From Nematostella vectensis (taxonomy: Eukaryota; Cnidaria; Anthozoa; Actiniaria; Edwardsiidae), in assembly GCF_932526225.1 (NCBI RefSeq), contig NC_064042.1, positions 12,969,040-13,033,039 of the forward strand: DNA of 64,000 nt. The letters are read 5' to 3'. Under the pieces are notes generated by a model, which saw only the letters and a program-made list of their open reading frames with translations, had not been told where the DNA came from and did no database searches. Below are positions 51,430 through 64,000 of the stretch, piece after piece (positions within the stretch are counted from its first letter, which is position 1; each line of letters begins with the position of its first letter). The position numbers and the translations under genes were made by a program.

Positions 51430-51815
51430 GTTAATACGTACCTAGATATACGTTACCTAGATATACGTTACCTAGTTATCCGTTACCTAGATACGTTACC
51501 TAGATATGCGTTACCTAGTTATCCGTTACCTGGATATACGTTACCTAGATATACGTTGCCTAGATATGCGTTACCTAGATATACGTTACCTAGATATACT
51601 ACGTTACCTAGATATACGTTACCTAGTTATCCGTTACCTAGATACACGTTACCTAGATACACGTTACCTAGATATACGTTGCCTAGATACACGTTACCTA
51701 GATATACGTTGCCTGTTGCCTAGATACACGTTACCTAGATATACGTTGCCTAGATACACGTTACCTAGATATACGTTGCCTAGATACACGTTACCTAGAT
51801 ATACGTTCGTCACCA
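51430..51815 (+). repeat. Satellite of 15-bp unit (gttacctagatatac)
   Basis: About 25 copies, with higher-order pairing of variants (gatatac, gatacac, gttatcc) in the second half. The 159-codon frame across it is repeat-derived. Confidence 0.9.
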
Positions 51816-53676
51816 ATATATTCGTCAAAATGAATGAGATTCGATATTCCCGAATATTCTTGTCAACCACAACTCGTATCTTCTGCTGCAGGGATCGGAT
51901 CATCAAACTATTTGGCCATGCCATGCAGCTAGGGATGAACTTTATAAAAATGCAATATGTGTTTACATTGCTGTTTCTATGGTAACGGAACGTTGAACCC
52001 GTTAAAATCACTATTCGGGAAGTGCTGTTCGCTACAGGGAAATTTTTAACAAATAAGCTATAGGATATTGTACATCAGATCTTGGAGCACTTAGAGGGAG
52101 TTTAATTAAAATCTATAAGAGGAATTTTAAGATACTGGCGCATTTCTATTTTGAGTCACTCAGTTATTTACCTACTTTGAAATTCGCCCCTGATAAATCC
52201 ATACGCGGGCAAGTATTTTTTACCATTGCTATTTAGTTCCTCGTATTTCTAATAACATGCCAAAATTGGAAGCAATCGGTTTTGTTGATCGTAAGTATTA
52301 GGGTCTATTCAATACTTTCAAAATGAAGAAAATGAACTTTTTTGCTTTTTTAGCCGCCATGTAAAATTTCGCCGATTAATTTTTTCGTCGTTTTCGTGTA
52401 ACTAAATTAAGATATCGAGAAACATTCGGCTGAACTTTGAGCTCCATTGAAGGGTTGTAAGTAAGCGATAAGATTTTTTTTGAATATGGGTATTTTGAAC
52501 GCAACACCGCAATCATTTTATTTTTTTAACGCAATACCGCCGTTTAAGAAGCAAAATCTCGCATCGTTTCGCAGTGTTTTGAAATACCGCATCGCCGCAT
52601 GTTTTTGTTCTTGTACCGCAATATCGTACAAAAAAGGGCCAATACCACAAAACCCAGCGCCCCCCTTATTAGGTTGATCTACATTTTAAGGTAACAAAGA
52701 TTTTCTTGTAATCCACCGATATAAATACTGAAAAGCTAAATGCAAGGGCACATGGCCTAGCGGAAATGTTGTCTTTTATTATGTTGGCTTTGTAAATTTG
52801 TTCTTAAAATCGCCGAGCCCGCAGAAATCAATAGCTACACTCTTTTTTTATATAAGAATGTCTAATTTTCAGCTGAGACTGGGCCGTTCTAATTTTTGGA
52901 GCATTTTAAGGCTGAATGTGTTCTTAACGATGTTCTTAAATGTTAGTGTATGGTATGTATGGTATTATCTGAGGGACTATGGTGTATGTATGGTATTATC
53001 TGAGGGACTATGCTAAATGTATAGTAATCATCTGATTATAGAAGTATCCCGCTTTGTCTTTGTTATTGACTTTCTTTGTTTTGATTCTCCAGAATTTCCA
53101 TATCTGTAATAACATGACCATGTTGATTTTGCTTGCCGACACCACATGTACACTTGTCGTTTTGTAGAATTAGTAGCGAATTATTCATCGTTTACAAAAT
53201 CGCACAGCTTTATGGTTTATTCTTCATGTTTTATTTATTGATTTAAACTGTGCCTTGCAGGTTACCGTAAATTCCACGTTATATAAAACGTTCGTATACA
53301 ACAGGGTTAGACTTTGAAGTGACCCGTAAAAGAAGTCAAATAACAATCATAAAAAGTCTCATCCGAAATGTAGGACGCCCAGGAAGTAGAAATTATATAT
53401 ATTACAACCACTACTTTTTGTGACTTGTGATTAAAGTCATTCAACTTATTCAATCAAATTATTCAAATTATTCAACTTATTCAATCAAATTCAAAGTGCT
53501 GCTTCTCATAAAACGCTAAAGTAGAATCAACAATATTTGCTTTAATCGTTTGTTTTGATATGCATGTCTGATCGTTGTGAGGCGGGGGATATTTAAGGGG
53601 CGGCGCATTCGGCTGGTGCTCTTTTGTATGTAGGTCCAATCCGAGCCGGCCACACTGAGACATAGTAACACAAAAA
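51816..53676. other. Intergenic, no gene recognised
   Basis: 52846-52945 is a copy of the tract at 36090-36190. 52490-52660 repeats 'ataccgc' words. 52950-53015 has a 33-bp direct duplication (tgtatggtattatctgaggg). Confidence 0.4.
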
Positions 53677-56600
53677 ATGCATGGTTCCTTGTACGATCGA
53701 TTCAACGCAAATTTTGAGCCGATGGATTTTGATTATCTTCCTGATCAAGGGACTGATCAAGAAAGGTATTATTGGCGAAACGGATTATCACTCATCAGGT
53801 ACTTGAGCTAAACAATTGCTATTTAAAAAAAACTTCCGTTATTTATTATAATAACCAGCGCATCATTTCTGACAAATCCCGTGAAATAGCTAAAGCATGT
53901 AAAAAAAGGTTGTAGGCTGATATTTTGGTTAAAGGTTGTTTTATTTTTCATAATCTTTTTAAATGAGGGAAATTATTACATAGAAATATTTTGGAAATCA
54001 ACATCTATTATCAAGTACTTACAGGTTTTTCCAAAGAGAAGTCGATGCTTGGTAAACAGTCAAGATTATCCACTTCTAAACAAAATAACAAATGGTGCAC
54101 AAAAAAGCTGTGATTAGTCGTGATATGGACATAAAAAAGTCATAATTCGGATTCCTTTGAATAAAGACTGATTAAAATCTATCAATTTCATTATTTAGTC
54201 ATCAGCAATCAGAACATTGTATTGTTTTTTAGTTTTTATAATATACAATTTATATTTTTGGCGCCTTTGAACCAATGTCACGTAAATTTCTACTTAGATG
54301 ATTTACCTCGATACAAACAGACAAATTGAAATTTATATCTCCTTAGCTAAGAATGAACATTTTATCTAGGGACGGAACATTTAATATTGGACGGGTCGAT
54401 GACAAAACCGAACTCCCCCACGCCCGACCCCACCCCCTAAAAAACGAAGTTTAAGAGAGTGAGTAAAAAAAAACAAATGAGTAGCATAAAAAAAACACCG
54501 GAAATCATGTAAATACCCTTCAGATATGTAATGCTCTTTCCCTCATAGACATCTTTTTCTAGCAAAATATTGTGGCATGCTTTTTTTAATTTGTTAAAAT
54601 TCCGGTCTGCCATGGTTATACCCTACTACAACCTTCCATCTTATTAGAGTAACTCTGACTACCCTATACCAAAGCCAAAACCTTGTTTCACATTCCTCAG
54701 AACTCTGCCGTGGCTTAGCAAATGAAGGCATTTCCGGTTCTGGTAAATAGAGGAACGCACTGGTTAAACGTGTCAACAATGAGGGCAGGCTACCACGAGA
54801 TCTTATACCAGAAGGAGTACGTTATCCAGCCAGAGAACCATAGCTGGGAGTCGCACGGAGGACAAGGCCAACAATACGGTATGTACTTACTGTATGGAGT
54901 GGATATGTATCGTATTTGTATCAGGCTAACCTTGTGTTATGGTCAACTTAGGCAGGGTCACCTTGGGTCATGTTCACCTCGGGTCAGCGTAACCTTGTGT
55001 TATGGTCACCTTAGGCAGGGTCACCTTGGGTCATGTTCAGCTCGGGTCAGCGTAACCTTGTGTTATGGTCACCTTAGGCAGGGTCACCTTGGTCATGTTC
55101 ACCTCGGGTCAGCGTAACCTTGCGTTATGGTCACCTTAGGCAGGGTCACCTTGGGTCATGTTCACCTCGGGTCAGCGTAACCTTGCGTTATGGTCACCTT
55201 AGGCAGGGTCACCTTGGGTCATGTTCACCTCGGGTCAGCGTAACCTTGTGTTTCATGATATACTTCTACACATACTGGATAACTAATTTGCATTTAAATA
55301 TGTATTTATTGCTGTTGACACAGGCAACAACTGGGTTAGCACTCGGCCTAATTTTTCATCTTCCACTAAATTTGTACGGATTTATTAGGGTGGATTTTAT
55401 TTTTTGCATATTGACAAACTTGATGGTTTGTTTAAACACGTTTAAACAATGCTAAAGCTGGCAAACCGTGATTGATCTTATTTACCCGCTTGTTTACCCT
55501 TTTATAATTAAAAACCATTTTGTTGATGGAAAGATTTCATTCTTATCATCGAACAATTTGTGATCGGTCATGTTCACCTCGGGTCAGCGTAACCTTGTGT
55601 TTCATGATATACTTCTATACATACTGGATAACTAATTTGCATTCAAATATGTATTTATTGCTGTTCACACAGGCAACAACTGGGTTAGCACTCGGCCTAA
55701 TTTTTCATCTTCCACTAAATTTGTACGGATTTATTTGGGTGGATTTTATTTTTTGCATATTGACAAACTTGATGGTTTGTTTAAACACGAAAAACAATGC
55801 TAAAGCTGGCAAACCGTGATTGATCTTATTTACCCGCTTGTTTACCCTTTTATAATTAAAAACCATTTTGTTGATGGAAAGATTTCATTCTCATCATCGA
55901 ACAATTTGTGATCGGGGGGGGGGGGGGGGGTTGGACCTCGATAAAAACAAAGGAATTTTTAAACCTAGAGATAGCAGAATCAGAAAAATCCTTTTACACA
56001 CTCTAAGGGATGGCAGTTGGACGACAATTTATACCCTTTGAGATGTGACGATCACCCCAGTTTACATTTCTGGAGAACCCCCCCCCCCCCCCCCCCGGAA
56101 ATATCCTCAATTGATTTAGACTGTCAGCAGGCTACCAGGGCATACAGAGTATGGCGTTTAACATTACGTCTTTATACTTTCGCTGTTAGGAGTTTATGTT
56201 AGAGCATATAGTTAGTATACTTAGAGGGGTCTCCCTCTACTAACTGTGGTGAGAGAATACAAATTATTCAAGCAAAGCAATCCAAAGCAATTTAGAAGGT
56301 TCGATTCCCTTTGCCTTTTCTTAAAGCCCACAGTACACGGCAGCAACCTTCAAAAGCTAAATGAAAAAAGAACCTTCGAATAACATTGTTCAGGACTCAA
56401 ATTCAGTTTTCTTGTTCAAAATACTGCATCTTCTTGACCAACACCACATGCTTTACAATCAACATTATCTTCATGTTTACCATTTTCAACAGCGTTATTT
56501 TCTTAACATGCCTGTCAATATGGTACATCAAAGTTTACATCATCTATTGCATGTTGACATATTTCACGGTCCTTTAGGGAAAGTCTATGTAACAATATTG

Positions 56601-59600
56601 TTATGTTCAGTTAGTGATTTGTTATTAGTGATTTTGTTATGCAATGAGTCACTGCTCCCCCACGTGCCCCGGATATCACAGTATTGATATATGACACCGG
56701 GGTCAGTTTGTAAAATAGACTGAGCATAAATAAGACAAACGAATCGACCACGAATCCGCAATAAAGCCTATAGAAACTCTAAATAGCTTTTCGTTACAGT
56801 CTAAATCCCGTTTTTCCTCCCGCGTTTTTCTCCCTAACCCCGCCTTCCGGCCGCTGTTTATCCTAAATCACGTTCCCATTCATTTCCAGGCCTTAAAACA
56901 GGGGCGTTCCTGTTTTACCCTTTCACGGCCATGACATTATTCTTTTCATGATTTCAGTGTCACGCAAGGCGTCCACGTGCTACAGCTCCACGTCACGCAA
57001 CATGGCCTCTTGTTTCAGCACCACCTCCACTGGTGGGCTAGCGAGTAGCATCTCTCCATTCGCTGACACTGAGGACCCATCAATTATCAAGGCAAGGAAC
57101 CAATCAAAGCTCGTCGCCTGCTACCCAGAGCCTCATCGAGTGCATCTCAATTCTTATCCAAGGCAACGCATAATTGAACACAACTACATTAACGAGCACC
57201 ATGCAAACTCGTACCATTCACAGCACATGTCCGATGATAGACAAGTGTTAAACAGGGAGCATTCAGACGAGGGAAAACGCCTTATCTACGTCCCGTTTAA
57301 CCAGAAATTCAAGACAGAGGAACAAGTTCCCCACGAGAGAACGTATATACAGAACATCAAGGGAAATCAACGCACCGAAAGAGCTCTGTATCAACAGGAC
57401 TTAAGAGACCCCCAACCTCAGTACAATCCGCCTTTTAGACCACAGTCCGAGAAATCTGCTTACCAGCAGATCTATATAGAGTCTGCTCAGACCGTTAGGG
57501 CGCCGTTTGAACAAACTGTAAGAGACTTTTCCCAGCATGACAGGACGAAACATGCGTCCGCGATACTAGAAAATCAGCATGTTGATATACATGCATACAA
57601 ACGGATCGTCGGAGCAACTCAGTACGGAGGTTTTCAGTACGAGAAGAACCCGAGAGAAACTTCACATGCTAATATAGCTTTGTATAGGCAGAGCTTTAAG
57701 GAATCTCAGCAAGAAGTATTCCCGTCGAAGCAAAATTTTAGAGAAGGCGATATTGCTCTTACTGAACAGTTCTCGAAACAGTCTCAGTTTGCTAACATGT
57801 CGTCTTACAAACAAACCTATTATAGAGAATCTCCTCACGATATGGTTTCTTACAAACAACCAAAGGAATCAACACAAGTTGTCAAGGTGATGTATGGCAA
57901 ACAGAATTTTAGAGAAACTCCATCCCCTGATCTAAACCCGCACGTGGCAATGCACTACAAACGAAAATTTGGAGAAACCTCACACACTGAAATACCCCCT
58001 CCCAAGCGACCCTTGAGAGAGTCACAACAAGTAGACACGGAGACACATAGTCACTCACTGAAAGAGTGTCCACTCCCCTACAAGCGAACCTCGAGAAGAA
58101 CACAAAAAGCTGACATGGATATAGATGGGCATGTCCAGAGAGAGTCTCTTGTCCAGTTCCAGCAGCAACTGAGAGAAACTTTAGGGCCAGATCCGTGCAA
58201 ACTGCATTACAGAGAAACTCAACATGATGACATAGCTTCGAATGAACAGCTTTTAAGAGAATCGCCTCAATGTGAAAGCGTGGCGCGTAAGCACATGCCG
58301 AGACGGTCTCCACCAGCGTACAAACCGCAATTGAAAGAATCACCAAAGGTGAACAGAATTCGAGATGCACATCTACTTCGCCCTCCGCCACCGCTGGTTA
58401 GAGTAGCCGAAGATGTTCCAAGAAATACCGACACCTCTCCGACTCTGTCCCGACGGCAAGGATTTGTAAGCCACGAGGTTTCTTCAAGAAAAACCGACGT
58501 ATCTCCGATCCCTCCTTCTGAATGTACTTTTTTGGAAGGTTTTGAGGAAAAACGAATTGATCATTATCGCCACCACGCTAGCTCAGTTTCTTGTGCCGAA
58601 AGAGTCAGTCCTACCAAAGAAGAAATGTGCGATCTTTCTGACGTACACAGTCAGGGGAGACGAAGATCGATCCATTATATCTTAGACTTGACAAAAACCT
58701 CTGTGAAGGAAAAGAGAAAATCGTTATGCAAAGAAACAGCGGAAAACCCACACTTTAAAAAGGACGGATTTACTGGAAATGTTATGTCACATACATCGAA
58801 AAGCGAAAGCGCGACCAGCATGACCGCAAATCATTCCCAGTCACCTAACATCACGGAATCAGCAATTACTTCAAACTGCGTCTCAACAAACGTGCTCCGC
58901 AATTCGTCGAGATCAGACTCCACCCAGGTTACAAACAATGGGAGAGTGTCAACCTCACGAAACACTGCACTACCACAGCCACCTCCACTACGCCAACTTG
59001 ATGACAGAGAAAACCCTAGTACAAACGCGGATGAAAGGTCGCCGCAAACATGCCTAAAGAGGTCTCATAGTTACTCTGAAGTGCATGAGGTCACTAAGAA
59101 CGTGAGCGTTCACAGGACAAACAGTGAAGGCTCGCCCGCACAAACGCCAAAAAGACAACCCGAAGCTGTACGTAGGGGCAAAGATGGTAGCGTCGAAAAA
59201 GGACATGCTGCGTCATGCGGGGGCTACGCGTACGACCATGGCACTTTGCCAATTATTATTGCAGTTCATTCTATGGCGATGGATGAAACGGGATCTAATG
59301 TGAATAGCAAGAAAATCTGGGAAACGGTTCTGAAGACCGCAACGTCGACTTTAAGCTGTTCAAAATCCAAGGTAATTAATCCTATAATGTTAAACGCTAG
59401 AGAAGATAGGACCTTTAATATGTAGTACTTTAACGTGGCATGCTAAAGGTGATTGCGGTGGAGTGAAGCGGGAAGTTTGAAGGTAAAGGGAAAGTAATTG
59501 AATATGAAAAATATAATTGTATTTAAGTATAAGCTGTAATAAAATTTCAAAATAAAAGGTATATCAGGAAAGATAGAGGTAAAGGTACAGATGATAAAGA

Positions 59601-61276
59601 CTAAAAGGCAAAGGTGAAGGTAAAGGTAAAAGTGAAAGTGAAGGTAAAGGTGAAGGTAAAAAGGTGAAAGTAAAGGTAAAGGTGAAGGTAAAAAAGGTTA
59701 GAGTGAATGTAAAGTTAAAAGTGAAAGTGAAGGTAAAGGTGTAAGTGAAAGTAAAGGTGAAGGTAAAGGTGGAGTTAAAGGTGAAGAAAAAGGTAAAGAT
59801 AAAGGTGAAGGTGAAGGTGAAGGTGAAGGTAAAAATAAAGGTGAAGGTGCAGGTAGAGATAAAGGTAAAGATAAAGGTAAAGATAAAGGTAAAGAAAAAG
59901 GTGAAGGTAAAGGTGTAAGTGAAAGTAAAGGTGAAGTTGAAGGTAAAGGTGAAAGTGAAGGTAAAAAGGTGAAGGTAAAAAGGTGAAGGTAAAGGTAAAG
60001 ATAAAGGTGGAGGTAAAGGTGAAGGTAAAGGTGGAGGTAAAGGTTAAGCTGAAAGTGAAGGTAAAGGTGTAGGTAAACGTAAAAAAGATGAAGGTGAAGG
60101 TATAGTTATAAAAGGTGAAGGTAAATGTAAAGGTGAAGTTAAAAAAAGTGAAGATAAAAGTGAAGATGATAGTGAAGGTGTAGGTAAAGATAAAGGATAA
60201 TTTTCACGTGTCCCTTATATAAAATTTGAAAAGAACTATTTCGAGTATTTAAAATACGACACTCGGCTAAGGAGTTACCGGATGGTGCGTTTAATTCCCC
60301 TAATAAGGACACTGGCGCGTACCCGGGATAGGCTGCGCGCACACCCTTCGCACCCCCCTGTGTGCTTGATTAGCCTTCCCGGTAAGGTTGAGTTAAAGTG
60401 ATTTGGGTTATTTAGGTAAATAGAGGTTAGGTTTTTAGAAGGTCAAGTTGAAGGTAAAGATGGTCTGAAGATAAAGATTAAGTTGAAGGTGAAATAGATT
60501 GAAAGTATTTTCTTGCATTACAGTCATCTTCTCAAGAACAAGGAACACCTTCAATCTCGTCATCACCAACAAGCGTCGACAAATTGGTGACAGAAAGAAC
60601 AACACGTTCATCACAGAATGCAAAAGAAAACGAATCCACAAATGCGACTAGGGAACGTGTGCATAAGAAAAAACACCAGCCATCTCAAAAGTGTATTGCT
60701 GTCGCTACTACGATCCAAAAAACGGAGGCACAAGAAAGAGTAAATGAAATCGAAAATAAAATTATCAACACACGGAGAAAAATAGAAAGAGAAAAAATAG
60801 CTTGGAAAAAGAAATTGCTTCGACGTTTGGAGAACGTACTCAATAAAAAGCTTATCCGGGCAGAGAGAGAAACTAAAACAAAAGCAACGATTGACTTAGG
60901 ATCTGTGAACTCTGGGGTTCAGAGTAAAACAGAGAGTAAAACACAAAGCAGTTATTATCCCCAAGCGAAACGTAAAAATAGAAAAAGATCGACAGAGAAA
61001 CGGGAAACTCTCGAGATCTCAACACAAACAACTGCTAGTGAAATTGACAAAGAGGTGAAAAGTAAAGAAGTTACGAAAAGCAAAGAGAGCAGCATTGATG
61101 TGTCTGAAACAGAGCAAGCACACAATTCAACTAAAGCCCGTAAAGATGAACATGGTGTAACACTTACTCCAGACGACGTTGAAGAAGTGGAGACTGTTGT
61201 TGTTGTTGATAGGGGAACACAGTGGGAGTTCTGTAACAACAATGGGCCAAATACAATGTGTACAAAATTCACATAG
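53677..61276 (+). CDS. Large low-complexity, repeat-containing protein of unknown function
   Basis: The exons supported are 54722-54878, 56958-59371 and 60524-61276, joined in phases 1 and 0 with GT-AG borders (about 1107 residues from the ATG at 54722). A likely first exon, 53677-53798 (MHGSLYDRFNANFEPMDFDY...), could splice in phase 2 to 54751, giving about 1138 residues; this join is uncertain. The middle (about residues 130-500) holds degenerate repeats of about 22-25 residues with the core YK-x-x-F/L-R-E-S/T. The last exon has a basic coiled coil (NEIENKIINTRRKIEREKIA) and a TQT motif (EISTQTTAS) that could bind dynein light chain LC8. Exon 3 can also read through its donor to a stop at 59425, giving an alternative end. 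I recognise no enzyme domain; a scaffold or cytoskeletal role is only a guess. Confidence 0.7.
54930..55250 (+). repeat. Minisatellite, 63-bp unit, in an intron of the low-complexity protein gene
   Basis: Five copies of tcagcgtaaccttgtgttat plus ggtcaccttaggcagggtca and ccttgggtcatgttcacctc. Frames through it are artefacts. Confidence 0.9.
55218..55914 (+). repeat. 349-bp tandem duplication (two copies)
   Basis: 55218-55566 and 55567-55914 share order and nearly all bases (gtcatgttcacctcgggtca ... acaatttgtgatcgg). A run of 17 G follows the second copy. Confidence 0.9.
59575..60200 (+). repeat. Purine-only hexamer-type microsatellite (ggtaaa/ggtgaa) in the last intron
   Basis: Over 600 bp almost entirely A and G on the plus strand, built from aaggtgaaggtaaaggt words. 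Polypurine tracts of this length can form triplex DNA. Confidence 0.9.
60312..60365 (+). mobile_element. Fragment of the CAGGCGCGTAC transposon family
   Basis: The left end CTGGCGCGTACCCGGGATAG is followed by gcgcacacccttcgcacccccctgtgtgc. The right terminal repeat is lost. It lies in the last intron of the low-complexity protein gene. Confidence 0.55.
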
Positions 61277-62750
61277 AAGAGCCGATTTATGAAACACCAA
61301 TGGCCCAAAGACAATGTTTACATTCACAAAGAAGGACAGAGTAAAATACATGCATCTAGCCACCAAACTGCTATTTCTACATAACATTTCAACGCTAAAG
61401 TAAAACATGCTAACCATAAATATAAGAGTAAGTAGGAAAAAGATACAATAACTAATAATTTTGATACTTAAATCTCATAGAAACATCATTTCATCATAAC
61501 TAAACTTGACATACAGATGTCATAAAGTCGTCAAGGGGGTGGTGCAACGATCTATCATGCCAAGTTTGGTTGTCTAATGATATTTCTGTGAAGAGGTATG
61601 AGAATTTCTGGCGACGTCATCGATGATGTCATATTGAAGTATCATATGGTTGCACAGAAATATGATTATTTATGTTCTGCGTGATGTCATTGATGATTTT
61701 ATGTCCAGTAACAATATCGTTGCTACCTCTTGACACCTACATGACATCTACCAAGTTTTCATGATGTGATACTTAAGTTGTCTTTTCTTTATGACGTCAT
61801 CGCCAGTAACCGTATCGTTGCGTTCCTCTTGATGCCTATCTGTGAAGCTGGCTTGTCTAATGTTTTTTTTTCATTATTAGGTATGACATTTATGTCCGAC
61901 ATGTTTTTACATTTATGGTTGATACACGCAGTAGCTTTTCTTGTAGATGGCGTTATATTGATATGATTCAAAAGAACTTTTTGTACAAAACGTATTTAAA
62001 AATATTAGTGTTTATCTATTTAAAACAAAGTGTTTTTAATACATCCTTACATTTACTCGCGTTATTTCTCGCCCGTCGTCCGCCTGATTGTATATGTATG
62101 CATCTCTATTGCGTGTGGTCGTGCGTCCACGCGTGCGCATGTCTTTATGTCTGTGCGTGGTGAACGGCAATATAGAAAGTAATGAGCAATACTTCTATCA
62201 AAATCTAAAATGGTCGGCTATCCTTTGGGTAAGGGACTTGATAATATAAGGGACTTGATAATATAAGGGACTTGATAATATAACCGCGTGCAGAACATAA
62301 AACAAAGGAAATCTTGGTAAATTACTTAACAAAGCTGGCGTTTTTGCATGGGGTTTTAAGTCAATCCTTGTATTTATTCTGGGAACGGACCCTATTTTGT
62401 TCTACAACACTAGGGTGTTCACTGTTCACTGTAGAGTGTTCACTGGGGAGTGAACATACAAAAAATGGGGCCTGCCGAAATGCAGAAAGCCTATGGTAGG
62501 ATGCCAACTAGCAGTTCAAAAAGACATCTTACTTACTAAGTTACTGTTTAAAGACAATCCCTATCTTTAGATATACAGGAAGGTGCAATATTAACCCTTT
62601 TTCTCAAATTTGGAAAGAAATATCCCCTTCAAATCTTAATTATAGGTGTTGTGATTGTTTTTTCGTGGATGGTAAGAGTTGTGACGTCACAGAAAATCTG
62701 GCTTTTTTCAAGAACAGAATTAAAAAAGTATTTCCACACCCCCCTCTTTA
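61277..62750. other. Intergenic downstream of the low-complexity protein gene
   Basis: No gene recognised. 62234-62280 has three copies of 'taagggacttgataata'; 62425-62455 has short 'gttcact' repeats. No clear polyadenylation signal for the upstream gene was found. Confidence 0.4.
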
Positions 62751-62759
62751 CACACACGA

Positions 62760-64000
62760 CTCTTCCCCCCACATGAAACACACACAAGCTCCTCCCCCTC
62801 CCATAAACAAACACAGGCTCCTCCCCCCCACACTCAAACATACACAGGCTCCTCCCCCCCCCACAAACACGCACAGGCTCCCCCCCCGGCTCCTCCGCCC
62901 CTCCCACAAACACACACAGGCTCTCCCGCCCTCCCACAAACACACACAGGCTCTCCCGCCCTCCCACAAACATACACAGGCTCCTCCCCCCCCAACAAAC
63001 ATACACAGGCTCCTCCCCCTCCCACAAACACACACAGGCTCCTCCCCTCCCACAAATACACACAGGCTCCTCCCCCACACAAACATACACAGGCTCCTCC
63101 CCCCTCCCACAAACACATACAGGCTCCTCCCCCACACAAACATACACAGGCTCCTCCCCCACACAAACATACACAGGCTCCTCCCCCCTCCCACAAACAC
63201 ATACAGGCTCCTCCCTCAACGTGAAACACACAAGCTTCTCCCCCTCCCACAAATACACACAGGTTCCTTCCCCCCTCCCACAAACACACACAGGCTCCTC
63301 CCCCTCCCACAAACACACACAGGCTCCTCCCCTCCCACAAATACACACAGGCTCCTCCCCCACACAAACATACACAGGCTCCTCCCCCCTCCCACAAACA
63401 CATACAGGCTCCTCCCTCAACGTGAAACACACAAGCTTCTCCCCCTCCCACAAATACACACAGGTTCCTTCCCCCCTCCCACAAACACACACAGGCTCCT
63501 CCCCCCCTACCACAAACACACACAGGCTCCTCCCCCCTACCACAAACACACACAGGCTCCTCCCCCTCCCACAAACACACACAGGCTCCTCCCCTCCCAC
63601 AAATACACACAGGCTCCTCCCCCACACAAACATACACAGGCTCCTCCCCCCCTCCCACAAACATACACAGGCTCCTCCCCTCCCACAAACACACACAGGC
63701 TCCTCCCCTCCCACAAACACACACAGGCTCCTCCCCCACACAAACATACACAGGCTCCTCCCCCACACAAACATACACAGGCTCCTCCCCCTCCCACAAA
63801 CACATACAGTCTCCTCCCTCAACGTGAAACACACAAGCTTCTCCCCCCTCCCACAAATACACACAGGCCCCTTCCCCCCTCCCACAAACACACACAGGCT
63901 CCTCCCCCCCTACCACAAGCACACACAGGCTCCTCCCCCCTCCCACAAACATACACAGGCTCCTCCCCCCCACAAACACATACAGACTCCATCCCCCCAA
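62760..64000 (+). repeat. C-rich minisatellite, about 30-bp unit, continues off the right edge
   Basis: Over 40 copies of cacacacaggctcctccccc plus tcccacaaa, arranged in a higher-order pattern marked by recurring 'ctccctcaacgtgaaacac' units (63212, 63413, 63816). Minus-strand frames of 388 and 420 codons (Cys/Val/Gly-rich) come from the repeat. Confidence 0.9.

Noticed and set aside
51430-51985. CRISPR-like array
   Set aside because: Direct tandem copies without unique spacers in a eukaryotic genome; a satellite.
54890-55819. Frames of 99-131 codons between exons of the low-complexity protein gene
   Set aside because: They read through the 63-bp minisatellite and the 349-bp duplication.
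62629-64000. Minus-strand frames of 388 and 420 codons, Cys/Gly/Val-rich
   Set aside because: They run through a 30-bp minisatellite in more than one frame and have no domain or start context.

Overview
The window is animal nuclear DNA. Protein-coding genes are interrupted by many short introns with GT-AG borders, and the DNA between exons is AT-rich and full of short inverted-repeat elements, minisatellites and long C or G runs. Gene structures and repeat style point to a cnidarian, most likely a sea anemone (Nematostella-like); that species guess is inference only. No CRISPR, operon or other prokaryotic feature is present.

Left part (1-21.5 kb): a LINE reverse-transcriptase fragment runs off the left edge (minus strand), followed by a tRNA-derived SINE. 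The two-exon gene for RNA polymerase subunit RPABC5 (POLR2L, minus strand, 2950-4381) stands head-to-head with a 25-exon gene for mitochondrial propionyl-CoA carboxylase alpha (PCCA, plus strand, 5115-20838). All 25 PCCA exons join in frame to 721 codons. Its introns hold several MITEs, two large minisatellites and decayed copies of its own exon ends.

Middle part (21.5-39.3 kb): a 1.5 kb pyrimidine-rich minisatellite, a four-exon secreted trypsin-like serine protease (minus strand, 25796-29557), and a repeat-rich stretch with TTAA-flanked MITEs, duplicated segments, a LINE tail and a possible Crypton-like fragment.

Most notable (39318-44524): an apparently complete 5.2 kb DNA transposon. It has terminal inverted repeats starting CAGGCGCGTAC, a 5-bp target duplication (TATAT), and two convergent genes. 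The plus-strand gene is a 14-exon, 664-residue DDE transposase. The positions of its putative catalytic D, D, E residues and CxxC...HxxxxH zinc ligands repeat the spacing of RAG1: D to C 19, H to E 25 and 20. The minus-strand gene encodes a 215-residue chromodomain protein with a complete methyl-lysine cage. A 137-bp MITE inside PCCA is an internally deleted copy of this element, flanked by its own 5-bp duplication (AGGTC). A RAG1/Transib-class transposon that carries a chromatin-reader gene tail-to-tail resembles the ProtoRAG layout (RAG1-like plus RAG2-like), but with a chromodomain in place of a kelch/PHD protein.

Right part (44.5-64 kb): long gene-poor DNA, a 15-bp-unit satellite next to a palindrome, then a plus-strand gene (about 53.7-61.3 kb) for a large, low-complexity, repeat-containing protein of unknown function. 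Last comes a C-rich minisatellite that runs off the right edge.
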